Positions 26,593-34,658 of a stretch of 64,000 bases of DNA are shown piece by piece. Made by a program: the position numbers and the translations under genes. Below the pieces are notes generated by a model, which worked only from the letters and a program-made list of their open reading frames with translations, did not search any database and had not been told where the DNA came from. Each line of letters starts with the position of its first letter. Within the stretch, counting starts at the first letter, position 1. Origin of the DNA: CAZDGV01 sp964505195 (GTDB lineage: Bacteria; Bacteroidota; Bacteroidia; Chitinophagales; Chitinophagaceae); assembly GCA_964505195.1 (NCBI GenBank), contig CAZDGV010000006.1:24484-88483 (forward strand), in the 5' to 3' direction.

Positions 26593-26822
26593 ACACATCC
26601 ACCGGGAAATTCAATACATACTTCCCCCAGAGCATGCCTGTATTGCTTTAACATCACAATTTTCCCTTCCTTCGTAATTGGAACCGTGATTACCCAGTCG
26701 GTAAATTCATACACATAATAAGGTTCAATAATTTTCCCATCCGGTCTTTCACAGGTGTCTGCACGCATAGTAAGCCATTGATCACGGAAGAGATAACGGG
26801 ATGACAATGTTTTCCATTTCAT
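26593..26822 (-). CDS. NUDIX hydrolase, N-terminal part (3' end lost in gap)
   Basis: 76 codons from an ATG at 26822 into the gap. The visible part (MKWKTLSSRYLFRDQWLTMR, then ITVPITKEGKIVMLKQYRH and EFPGG) matches the N-terminal half of ADP-ribose/sugar-nucleotide pyrophosphatase-type NUDIX proteins. The Nudix box itself (GX5EX7REUXEEXGU) would begin at the truncated GG, so the catalytic residues are not visible. It is probably the last gene of the fbp-ABC-FKBP-bstA run on the minus strand (27 bp after the bstA-like stop). Substrate unknown. Confidence 0.78.
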
Positions 26823-26849
26823 AGGAAGCAGTATTGCAAGAAGCTGATG

Positions 26850-27377
26850 TTACCAATTCATGCGCGCACGCAGTGATGTAATATGGGCAACATGGTGTTT
26901 TCCATGCCAGGCATACATGCCTAATAAATCCCAAAGTGAAAAAGAGCGCTGATGCTGGGGGTGAAAAACTGTGCGTTGCCAGTGCTCCGGATCCATATGC
27001 TCAATGAGGGAAGCCCAGCGGGTATGCAAGGCATGTATCAGCGTGAGGGAAACATTCACAGGCACGAGTGCATTATCCTCTAACATTGCCCATGCCCCTT
27101 CATCGTAGGGTTTAATTTCAGGATGATCTTCCGTTAAACCCAGTTTAAAACGGATATAGGCATTCATGTGACTATCAGCAACATGATGCACCACTTGCTT
27201 GACTGTCCACCCCCCGTCGCGATAAGGCGTTTGAAGTTGCGCTTCGTCGAGGTTTAAGATCGACTGCTCCAGCAGCCCCGGAAGAAAGCGAATATCCGCG
27301 ATCCATGTTTCCAGCAGATCAGCATTCATGGGCTGTGCTGAAAATTTTCCGATGGGATACTGCAGCGAGGTACTCAT
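26850..27377 (-). CDS. YfiT/BstA-type DinB-fold bacillithiol transferase (putative)
   Basis: A 175-residue DinB/YfiT four-helix metalloprotein. It begins LQYPIGKFSAQP, typical of the YfiT family. The three metal-binding His are likely those in VKQVVHHVADSH near 61-72 and in WHGKHHVAHI near 158-167. Characterised relatives in Bacillus and Staphylococcus (BstA) conjugate bacillithiol to electrophiles; YfiT was earlier annotated as a metal-dependent hydrolase. The presence of bshB1 about 10 kb away supports a bacillithiol role. It lies 8 bp downstream of the FKBP gene in the same operon. Confidence 0.85.
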   Translation of the reverse strand: MSTSLQYPIGKFSAQPMNADLLETWIADIRFLPGLLEQSILNLDEAQLQTPYRDGGWTVKQVVHHVADSHMNAYIRFKLGLTEDHPEIKPYDEGAWAMLEDNALVPVNVSLTLIHALHTRWASLIEHMDPEHWQRTVFHPQHQRSFSLWDLLGMYAWHGKHHVAHITSLRARMNW

Positions 27378-27385
27378 GAAGTAAT

Positions 27386-28120
27386 TTATTCTTTCACGGG
27401 TTTCACACCGAGTAATTCAATTTCGAAAAGCAAGGTGGCACCTCCGGGAATATTGGCACCTGCTCCGCGATCGCCATATCCGTAATCAGAAGGAATGTAG
27501 AGCATCCACTTGCTTCCAACAGGCATTAAAACGAGGGTCTGCTTCCACCCTTCAATCAAATTGCCAAGCGGAAATTCAATGGGAGTTCCTCGGCTGTAGG
27601 AATCATCAAACACATTGCCATTGATAAGCGTGCCGCGATAATGAACGGTTACAGTATCTGCAACAGTTGGCTTTACACCTGTACCCTGTTGCAAAACTTT
27701 ATATTGGATACCGCTGGGTAATTCCACAATGCCTTGCTGCGCTTTATTCTTTGCGAGAAAGGCACGTCCTTCTTCTTTCTGGACATTAATCTTTTTCATC
27801 ATGAACTCTTGGAGCTTTTGCTGTATGGTATTCATAGCTGTATTTTGATCCATTAACGGTTGTTTCTTTTGGAGCACATCTTCAATGGCCTTGCTCAGCA
27901 AAGTATAATTAAGCTGATCGATGCCCTGCATCTGAATGCTTTGTCCGATGTTATTTCCAATGGCATAACTCAAGCTGTCCAGCCCGTTTTGCAGTAGCGG
28001 TTTAGGCGCAGTGGTGGTTTTAGCCGGACTTGCAGCTGCAGGTTTTGCAGCGGGTTTGTTTTGTGCATCGAGCCCAAGCATTACACTCATGCCCATCAGA
28101 AGCAATAGCAGTTTTTTCAT
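27386..28120 (-). CDS. Exported FKBP-type peptidyl-prolyl cis-trans isomerase
   Basis: A 244-residue Mip/FkpA-like isomerase. I start at 28120 (MKKLLLLLMGMSVMLGLDAQ) because this gives a clean signal peptide; an upstream ATG at 28186 would overlap the ABC ATPase gene. An Ala/Pro/Lys spacer covers about 20-43. The FKBP_N dimerisation region follows (DSLSYAIGNNIGQSIQ near 48-63), then the FKBP domain from about 140: VTVHYRGTLINGNVFDDSY, PLGNLIEGWKQTL, and IPSDYGYGDRGAG. It should catalyse proline isomerisation and assist folding in the periplasm. Confidence 0.93.
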   Translation of the reverse strand: MKKLLLLLMGMSVMLGLDAQNKPAAKPAAASPAKTTTAPKPLLQNGLDSLSYAIGNNIGQSIQMQGIDQLNYTLLSKAIEDVLQKKQPLMDQNTAMNTIQQKLQEFMMKKINVQKEEGRAFLAKNKAQQGIVELPSGIQYKVLQQGTGVKPTVADTVTVHYRGTLINGNVFDDSYSRGTPIEFPLGNLIEGWKQTLVLMPVGSKWMLYIPSDYGYGDRGAGANIPGGATLLFEIELLGVKPVKE

Positions 28121-28139
28121 GTTCAAAGATTCGATATAA

Positions 28140-28907
28140 TTAAATCGTTTCGCGAAGGGCATGTCCTGTAAGATGAATGAATACATCTTCCAGATTGGCC
28201 TTTTTCACTTCTTTTTTTCTTTCAAAGCCCGTTGCAACCAAGTCATCAATGAGTTGATCCGGTGTGTTCAGCGCAATAATTTTACCACTATCAACAATCG
28301 CAACGCGGTCGCAAAGATATTCCGCCTCATCCATATAATGGGTAGTAAGAATAACCGTTGCACCTTTTTGGCGTATATCCCTAATCAGATCCCATAAATT
28401 ACGACGCGCCTGTGGATCCAATCCGGTAGTGGGCTCATCTAAAAAAACAATTTCAGGCGCATTGATTAGGGTTGTAGCAATTGAAAAACGTTGTTTTTGT
28501 CCGCCGCTGAGCTCTTTGTATTTGGCTTTTGCCTTCTCTTCTAAATTCACTCTGCTCAGCAAAGCCATCGCGTCGGTTTTCACATTGTACAATCCCGAAA
28601 ACAATTCAATCAGCTCAACCAGCTGAAGGCCGGGATAATACCCTGCAGTTTGGAGCTGAACGCCGATGATTTGCTTAATGGCATTCGGATCCTTATCTAA
28701 ATCAAAATGCTTCACCCGCACGGTACCAGAGGTTTTGGAGCGGAGCGTTTCAATAATTTCAAGCGTGGTGGATTTACCGGCACCATTTGGCCCCAGTAAA
28801 CCAAATATCTCTCCTTTACGCACATCAAAGCTGATGCCCTTTACTGCCTCAAACTTGCCGTAATGTTTAACGAGATCCTTTACTTCGATGATGATTTGTT
28901 CCGTCAT
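28140..28907 (-). CDS. ABC transporter ATP-binding subunit (no adjacent permease)
   Basis: A 255-residue ABC ATPase. Walker A is GPNGAGKST near 39-47, the Q-loop is GVQLQTAGYYPGL, the ABC signature LSGGQKQRFSIA near 134-145, Walker B IVFLDEPTTGLDP near 154-166, and the H-loop LTTHYMDEAEYL. Similarity is to CcmA/DrrA-type ATPases of ABC-2 exporters. The usual ABC-2 permease gene is not next to it: fbp is upstream and the FKBP gene downstream (19 bp). The permease is therefore encoded elsewhere, or has been lost. Substrate unknown. Confidence 0.9.
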   Translation of the reverse strand: MTEQIIIEVKDLVKHYGKFEAVKGISFDVRKGEIFGLLGPNGAGKSTTLEIIETLRSKTSGTVRVKHFDLDKDPNAIKQIIGVQLQTAGYYPGLQLVELIELFSGLYNVKTDAMALLSRVNLEEKAKAKYKELSGGQKQRFSIATTLINAPEIVFLDEPTTGLDPQARRNLWDLIRDIRQKGATVILTTHYMDEAEYLCDRVAIVDSGKIIALNTPDQLIDDLVATGFERKKEVKKANLEDVFIHLTGHALRETI

Positions 28908-28929
28908 ATTCTCATGCTAAAAGCCACCA

Positions 28930-29937
28930 TTACTTAAGATGCGTTTCAAGTTCTTCCATCATATTTTTACTACCAATAAACAAGGGCGTACGCTGGTGCA
29001 AACTCGTGGGAGTAATTTCAAGAATTCTTTCTGCTCCGTTGGTTGCTTTTCCGCCGGCTACCTCTACAATAAAAGCAAATGGATTGCATTCATACAGCAA
29101 GCGCAACTTACCACCCGGCTTTTCCGTTGTACCTGGATACATAAAAATACCGCCTTTAATTAAATTCCGATGCACATCTGAAACCATACTGCCAATATAG
29201 CGCTGCGTGTATGGTCCGCCGGTGGATGGATCCTTTCGCTGACAAGCTTGAATGTATTGCTGCACGCCAGTACTATACTGAAAGAAATTCCCATGATTGA
29301 CAGAATAGATCTTACCGGTTTCAGGGCATTTCATATCAGGGTGACTCAAACAGAACTCTCCAATGGATGGATCGAGCGTGAAGCCGTTTACACCGCGACG
29401 CGTTGCGTACACCAGCATGGTAGAAGAACCATACACAATATAGCCCGCCGCTACCTGGTTCATACCCGGCTGTAAAAAATCTTCCTGCGTACAAGGAGTA
29501 CCCTTGGGACTCAACCTTCTGTAAATACTAAAAATGGTTCCGATGGAAACATTCACATCAATATTGCCACTTCCGTCGAGCGGATCAAATAAAACAACGT
29601 ATTTGGCATTGCGACTGATTTCATCGTCAAAAACCACCACATCATCCAGCTCTTCGCTGGCAATACCAGCACAGCTGATGCCATGCTGCAGCACTTTCAT
29701 AAACTGGTTGTTGGCGAATATGTCTAGCTTTTTTACATCCTCTCCCTGTACATTCACCGTACCCGCATCGCCTAAAATATCCACCAGTCCGGCTTTATTC
29801 ACTTCTACATTTACTCGCTTGGCGGCCAAGCCAAGATCACGGAGCAAACTGCTTAGCTCCCCTGTTGCCTGAGGAAAGGCGCGTAATTGCTGAATGGTAA
29901 ATTCGTCGAGGGTAGATACTTTTCGGTTAAAGCGCAT
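28930..29937 (-). CDS. fbp: Class I fructose-1,6-bisphosphatase
   Basis: A 335-residue enzyme that hydrolyses fructose 1,6-bisphosphate to fructose 6-phosphate in gluconeogenesis. The Mg-binding signature VLFDPLDGSGNIDVNVSIGTIFS is near 113-135, and the substrate-binding FMYPGTTEKPGGKLRLLYECNP near 257-278 contains the active-site Lys/Arg. Length is typical. It appears to be the first gene of a five-gene minus-strand run, with a TATTTTTG element upstream. Confidence 0.96.
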   Translation of the reverse strand: MRFNRKVSTLDEFTIQQLRAFPQATGELSSLLRDLGLAAKRVNVEVNKAGLVDILGDAGTVNVQGEDVKKLDIFANNQFMKVLQHGISCAGIASEELDDVVVFDDEISRNAKYVVLFDPLDGSGNIDVNVSIGTIFSIYRRLSPKGTPCTQEDFLQPGMNQVAAGYIVYGSSTMLVYATRRGVNGFTLDPSIGEFCLSHPDMKCPETGKIYSVNHGNFFQYSTGVQQYIQACQRKDPSTGGPYTQRYIGSMVSDVHRNLIKGGIFMYPGTTEKPGGKLRLLYECNPFAFIVEVAGGKATNGAERILEITPTSLHQRTPLFIGSKNMMEELETHLK

Positions 29938-29963
29938 GGCAGATGAGTTTTACAATCGTACAA

Positions 29964-29971
29964 CAAAAATA
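29964..29971 (-). promoter_or_regulatory. -7 element (TATTTTTG) for the fbp operon
   Basis: TATTTTTG on the minus strand, 27 bp upstream of the fbp ATG, with a TTGC about 20 bp further upstream. Gene spacings of 22, 19, 8 and 27 bp behind it suggest one transcript through the NUDIX gene. Confidence 0.5.
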
Positions 29972-30006
29972 AGTCATCCTGAGCATTGCAAGCCTGAAAC
30001 GAACAC

Positions 30007-30492
30007 CTATCTGCTTACCCGAAAGGAGAAATACTTCTGACTGAGATAGCTAAAAACAATGGCTACGACCGTTATAATCAATTTTGAAAAAGTAGGAAAC
30101 AACCCTAAGATCTCTACCAATAACTTCAATCCAAAATAGTTGAGGGAAATATTGCCCAGCACGATCAGGAAATACCGAAACAGCTGTATTCTTCCACGCA
30201 AGGTAGATTCTTTCCATACCACAAATTTTGAAAGAAAGAACCCGGTCGGAAAAGAAAAACAAAATGCAAACAGGAAAGCTGCGATATGGGGTTTAAAAGC
30301 AAAGAAACCCAGATCTACTACTTCACGATGAAAAATAAAATGGTAGCTGAAAAAAAAGAGCACAATATCAAAAGCGGTATTGAAACCACCGCAGGCCGCA
30401 TATACAAATGTTTGCCGGTTCATCATGCGCCGAAAAGGCGGATAAAACAAATCAAAAAACCGTTCAATCAAATCGGCGAAACGCAGCACCAT
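30007..30492 (-). CDS. GtrA-family membrane protein
   Basis: A 161-residue protein with four membrane helices (about 27-47, 60-86, 100-120 and 130-152) and the GtrA pattern: FVYAACGGFNTAFDIVLFF in helix 1, and a C-terminal SYLSQKYFSFR. GtrA proteins are thought to flip or aid transfer of polyprenyl-linked sugars in cell-surface polysaccharide modification. No gtrB-like glycosyltransferase is adjacent. A near-consensus -7 element (TATCTTCG, minus strand 30500-30507) would give a very short leader. Confidence 0.85.
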   Translation of the reverse strand: MVLRFADLIERFFDLFYPPFRRMMNRQTFVYAACGGFNTAFDIVLFFFSYHFIFHREVVDLGFFAFKPHIAAFLFAFCFSFPTGFFLSKFVVWKESTLRGRIQLFRYFLIVLGNISLNYFGLKLLVEILGLFPTFSKLIITVVAIVFSYLSQKYFSFRVSR

Positions 30493-30540
30493 AGAAGCGC
30501 GAAGATACTGATTTGATCATTTTAGCGGATTGCACAAAAA

Positions 30541-30568
30541 CAAAAGCCACCGTTTAGGGTGGCTTTTG
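30541..30568 (-). terminator. Intrinsic terminator downstream of the M14 peptidase gene
   Basis: An 11-bp perfect stem (CAAAAGCCACC / GGTGGCTTTTG) with a 6-nt loop at 30552-30557. Read on the minus strand it is followed by TTTTTG, 18 bp after the stop of the M14 gene. Confidence 0.85.
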
Positions 30569-30586
30569 TTGCGCGCAAAAAAAATA

Positions 30587-33124
30587 TTAAAAGAATATCG
30601 CATTCATAAACAGCTTCATGGTTCCAAACCAGAAAGCACGGAAATTGGTATTGTCGGAAAACGTAATCACTTTACCTCTTCCTATATTTTCTGTATTTAC
30701 AATAGCAGCGCCGCCTAGCTTGTCTTTGTAAGAACGATGCAGGTAGCCGCTTTGCAATGGCTGATCTGTTAGCAGAACAGGCGAGTCGTAAGGATTATTG
30801 TTTTGATCCATAAACAATGTATTCGCTTTAAACACACTGATATTACTTGTACGATATCCATAACACAATGGATGTGTAGGATCAATTTTTGCCTCAAAAA
30901 TGGACCCTGCCATTTCTCGCGCTCTTATTTCATCACTGCGCAAATAATAGGGATACATAGCATTGCTATCAGCTCTGCTTTCTGCATTGCGATAAAGCGT
31001 ACGCGTTAAGCCGGCAGCGGATAAAAACTTCCCTGCACCTTCCATAGCAATCAATGTTCCACCGTTGCTTACCCAGTTACGCAATTTTTCAACATCAGAT
31101 TTTTCCATATTACCATAATTACCTTCAGGCATAATGATTACATTATAACCACTAATGGTAACGCCGGAGAGTCGTTCAACCTCTACCATCGTTGCAGGAA
31201 TGCGCATACGCTGATCAAGCAAATGCCAGATTTCTCCACAATCATTGCTGCTGGTTCCGGCTCCACCCATCAGCATAACCGATGGCATGCGAAGACTTTG
31301 AAAACTACCGCTGCCTAAATCGATACCGCTGAGCGAAAGTCCGCTGTTCAAACTAAACACTTCCACACCGGTGCCCGCTAAAGCAGCTTCAATATGTCGA
31401 TATAGTAATTCAGGCGTGAAGAGTTGCTGATGCACCGGCACCAGAATTGCCCCATAATTGAAGCGCCGCTTTCCTTCTGTTGTGGTGGTTTCGAAAAGCT
31501 GCGTAGCAGCTTTGGTCATAATACCTTTCGACTGTAAAGCATACAGCAACTTGGGAGCATAAAAATCATCCCATTCAAATGCATACGCATACTTGCTTAT
31601 GCTGCCGGTGATTTTTCCTGCAGGAAAGCTTACTGCAGGAACAGCATCGCCCAATACACCCGGCTGTAAGGCTTTCAGCTCGCCATAAGGTATGCCCATG
31701 GCAAGCGGGAATGTCCAGCTAGTAATATCGTAAAACAAGCTGTCTTCATAGCTAAGGGTTTTTTCAAAAATGGTTTTAACCAGTTTGTACTGCGGTTGTG
31801 CGGTAGGTACAACCCAAGCACTGCCGACATTAAACTTTTTTCCATCTGCATCAATCGATTGCTTGGCTTCATACACCTGTATCTGATGACGCTTTAGCAT
31901 TTCTAGAAAAAGATGATTGCGACTGGCATCGTATGCATCACCAAAAACATAAGCTTTTACAGCAGCGGCAGCCGCTTCGTTGCGTACGTTGACAAAAAAC
32001 GAGCGCTGATAATCGAGCAATTCTTTACGCAAGGCCTTCCCTGCTTCCAGGGTTGACAAAGCTGTTACAAACTGATTGCGAATGGTGAAAGGAAAGCTGA
32101 GCAATCCATTTTGTGTTTGCTGAGCATGCCCGCGACTGGAAGCCTGTTCAAACAAAATACCAATGCTTCCATGAATATCAGGAAAAGTTGAACCCTTGCC
32201 ATAATAAAAATCATCGTATCCCTCTTTGGTGAAATACATTGAACCGATGCTATCTAAAAACTTAGCGTGATAGTTTCCGATGGCAGCTGTCAGTGCCTGA
32301 TTTTTTTTCGGTGTATTGGGATTCACCCTGCTGGGAACGCCTGGCTGAAAGAAGAAAGTGGCGTTGCTCCCCATTTCATGGTGGTCGGTTAATATGTTAG
32401 GGCGCCAGCTATGAAAAACTTGCAGTCGGTTACGGCTTTCGGGCTGCTGTGCAGGTAGCCAATCGCGGTTGAGATCAAAGAAATAATGATTGGTTCTGCC
32501 TCCGGGCCACACTTCATTGAACTCACGTGCATTGGGATCACTAACAGAGGTTGCGCTCTTATGTGTGTTCACCCAGCTTGCAAAGCGGTTAAGTCCGTCG
32601 GGATTGAAAGAAGGATCCAAAATAATGACTGTATTACGCAACAGCTCATCTACCGCTGCACCCTTTGCTGCCGCAAGATGATAGGCCAGCAACAAACTCA
32701 TGTTGGCACCGCTGGGCTCGTTGCCATGAATGCTGCATCCAATCCAAACAACCAGTGGCATATCGGTAGTATTCAGTGCTTCAGAGCGATCAGGATTGGA
32801 AAGCTGCAGATGATTTTGCCGTATTTGTTCCAGTCGAGCATGATTTTCCGGCGATGTAATAAACAGCGCGAGCTGCTGCCTTCCTTCATGCGTGGTACCA
32901 GTAACCTGTAAGCTCACTCGCTCGGAAGCTGCATCAACGGCTTTCATATATTGCACAAGTCGGTCGTGGGTGATATGCCACTCGCCTACTTCATGTCCTA
33001 CCACAGCTGCAGGTGTGGGCACTTTGGAATCATAGGCAATGCTTGCAGGCAAATAATAAGACAAGGGCTGCGCCTGAACAAATAAGCTGCTGAGCAATAA
33101 AATGGAAAGCAGAACTTTTTTCAT
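30587..33124 (-). CDS. Exported M14-family zinc carboxypeptidase with C-terminal GATase-like domain
   Basis: An 845-residue secreted metallopeptidase (ATG at 33124; an ATG at 33130 adds two residues). The signal peptide is MKKVLLSILLLSSLFVQA-Q. The catalytic domain has the zinc motif HxxE in GCSIHGNEPSGANM near 133-146, the substrate Arg/Asn region FFDLNRDW near 217-224, and a later His in DHHEMGSNATFFF. The C-terminal part (about 620-760) looks like a class I glutamine amidotransferase-type Rossmann domain (VMLMGGAGTSSNDCGE, GGTLIAMEGAG), a known companion of this M14 subgroup. It probably trims peptides outside the inner membrane. Confidence 0.9.
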   Translation of the reverse strand: MKKVLLSILLLSSLFVQAQPLSYYLPASIAYDSKVPTPAAVVGHEVGEWHITHDRLVQYMKAVDAASERVSLQVTGTTHEGRQQLALFITSPENHARLEQIRQNHLQLSNPDRSEALNTTDMPLVVWIGCSIHGNEPSGANMSLLLAYHLAAAKGAAVDELLRNTVIILDPSFNPDGLNRFASWVNTHKSATSVSDPNAREFNEVWPGGRTNHYFFDLNRDWLPAQQPESRNRLQVFHSWRPNILTDHHEMGSNATFFFQPGVPSRVNPNTPKKNQALTAAIGNYHAKFLDSIGSMYFTKEGYDDFYYGKGSTFPDIHGSIGILFEQASSRGHAQQTQNGLLSFPFTIRNQFVTALSTLEAGKALRKELLDYQRSFFVNVRNEAAAAAVKAYVFGDAYDASRNHLFLEMLKRHQIQVYEAKQSIDADGKKFNVGSAWVVPTAQPQYKLVKTIFEKTLSYEDSLFYDITSWTFPLAMGIPYGELKALQPGVLGDAVPAVSFPAGKITGSISKYAYAFEWDDFYAPKLLYALQSKGIMTKAATQLFETTTTEGKRRFNYGAILVPVHQQLFTPELLYRHIEAALAGTGVEVFSLNSGLSLSGIDLGSGSFQSLRMPSVMLMGGAGTSSNDCGEIWHLLDQRMRIPATMVEVERLSGVTISGYNVIIMPEGNYGNMEKSDVEKLRNWVSNGGTLIAMEGAGKFLSAAGLTRTLYRNAESRADSNAMYPYYLRSDEIRAREMAGSIFEAKIDPTHPLCYGYRTSNISVFKANTLFMDQNNNPYDSPVLLTDQPLQSGYLHRSYKDKLGGAAIVNTENIGRGKVITFSDNTNFRAFWFGTMKLFMNAIFF

Positions 33125-33209
33125 ATGCATTTGAGATTAATACTGTTAATATAAACATCATTGAGCCCGCTGAAATTAAACAAGTTTTTATTTCTGGCAA
33201 GCAGTCGGC

Positions 33210-33217
33210 TACATTTG
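33210..33217 (+). promoter_or_regulatory. -7 element (TACATTTG) almost touching the ATG at 33222
   Basis: TACATTTG matches TAnnTTTG and ends 5 bp before the ATG. The predicted transcription start is at or within a few bases of the start codon, so the mRNA may be leaderless. Confidence 0.5.
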
Positions 33218-33221
33218 TGGT

Positions 33222-33986
33222 ATGATTTCGGAAGCATCAGATAAAAAAAGCTGGTATCACAATTGGTTCAACGCACCGTATTACCATTTGCTGTATGCAG
33301 ACAGGGACGAGCAAGAAGCAGCCGCGTTTATTGATCTGTTGCTGCAGCGATTGCAGCCCCCTGCTCAAAGCACCATGCTGGATTTAGCATGCGGAAGAGG
33401 AAGACACAGCATTCACTTGGCAGAGCACCCTTATCAGGTAACAGGCATTGATCTTTCAGAAGAAAGTATAGAGGAAGCACGTGCGCATGAACACGAAGGA
33501 CTTTCATTTTTTGTGCACGATATGCGACTGCCCTTTCGCTCGAATTACTTCGATTATATTTTTAACTTCTTTACCAGCTTTGGATATTTTGATACCAGGA
33601 TAGAACATGAAAAAACCATCGGCAGCATTGCGGAAGGCTTAAAAAAGGATGGTATTTTTATCATGGACTATCTGAATGTGCATTATGTTGAAAAAACATT
33701 GGAAAGCAAAACAGAAGTCGAGCGCGATGGCGTAAAATTTTTGGTTGAACGCTGGTTCGATGAAACCCATTTTTATAAAAAAATCATCGTGGATGATCCT
33801 GCTAACCTGGAGCAGCCTTTGACTTTTGAAGAGAAAGTGGCAAAATTTACGCTGGATGATTTCAAAGCAATGTTTACGGCAAGCGGACTACAAATAGAAG
33901 AAGTATATGGCGATTATAGCTTTGGCAAATACGATACACAAAACTCACCGCGCCTGATTATGAAGGCACGCAAAACAATGCCCTGA
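33222..33986 (+). CDS. Class I SAM-dependent methyltransferase
   Basis: A 254-residue methyltransferase. Motif I is MLDLACGRGRHSIHLA near 47-62, motif II GIDLSEESI near 71-79, followed by FVHDMRLPF near 94-102 and DYIFNFFTSFGYF (about 109-121). The substrate is not inferable; such proteins are often annotated methyltransferase domain 25/11. The next gene begins in the TGATG overlap at 33984-33988, so a PAP2 phosphatase is translationally coupled to it. No in-frame Met between the first codon and residue 46 offers an alternative start. Confidence 0.85.
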   Translation: MISEASDKKSWYHNWFNAPYYHLLYADRDEQEAAAFIDLLLQRLQPPAQSTMLDLACGRGRHSIHLAEHPYQVTGIDLSEESIEEARAHEHEGLSFFVHDMRLPFRSNYFDYIFNFFTSFGYFDTRIEHEKTIGSIAEGLKKDGIFIMDYLNVHYVEKTLESKTEVERDGVKFLVERWFDETHFYKKIIVDDPANLEQPLTFEEKVAKFTLDDFKAMFTASGLQIEEVYGDYSFGKYDTQNSPRLIMKARKTMP

Positions 33987-34570
33987 TGCAAGCGCTGCTC
34001 GATTTCGACCGTTGGTTGTTCCAGCTCATTAACGCAGAGTGGACACACCCTGTGGGTGATCTTATTTTCCCCTTGCTTCGAAACGCATTTTTTTGGTCGC
34101 CTGTTTATTTGTTTTTACTGCTTTTCACCATACTTAACTTTAAAAGCAAAGGCTGGTGGTGGTGCGCATTTTTTCTCTGCTGTTTTGCATTGACCGACAT
34201 CATCAGCACACAAATTTTCAAAGAAAGCTTTCAGCGGCTACGCCCCTGTATGGATGCAATTACTGCCACAGAAGCACGCATGCTCATCCCCTGCAGCGGC
34301 TCCTTTGGTTTTGTATCATCCCATGCAGCCAATCATTTTGGCATGGCTATGTTCATGTTTATTACACTGCGTTTTTGGGCAAAAAAATGGATTTGGGTGG
34401 TTTTTGCGTGGGCTGCACTGGTATCTTATGCCCAGCTGTATGTGGGCGCCCATTTCCCCTTCGATGTGCTGGGGGGGGCGCTGCTGGGAATGACCATCGG
34501 ATGGCTGGTAGCGAAAGTGTTTAAAAAGATCGTGGGTGGATTGATTGTTGAATCCAATGAATTTGAATAG
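33986..34570 (+). CDS. PAP2-family membrane phosphatase
   Basis: A 194-residue polytopic phosphatase of the PAP2/undecaprenyl-diphosphatase type. Three catalytic motifs: C1 KESFQRLRP (KX6RP) near 74-82, C2 around VSSHAANH with the catalytic His, and C3 AQLYVGAHFPFD. In C3 the canonical Arg of SRX5HX3D is a Gln, while the His and Asp are kept. The family hydrolyses lipid phosphates such as undecaprenyl diphosphate, phosphatidate or PgpB substrates at the membrane. It overlaps the methyltransferase stop by one base. Confidence 0.85.
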   Translation: MQALLDFDRWLFQLINAEWTHPVGDLIFPLLRNAFFWSPVYLFLLLFTILNFKSKGWWWCAFFLCCFALTDIISTQIFKESFQRLRPCMDAITATEARMLIPCSGSFGFVSSHAANHFGMAMFMFITLRFWAKKWIWVVFAWAALVSYAQLYVGAHFPFDVLGGALLGMTIGWLVAKVFKKIVGGLIVESNEFE

Positions 34571-34658
34571 ATTTGTTGCAACGCAACGGAATTTACTGCC
34601 ATAGACCTGAAAAGAGGTAACGAGGTCGAATAGCGTGTGGCGCTTCCGTACAACCATC

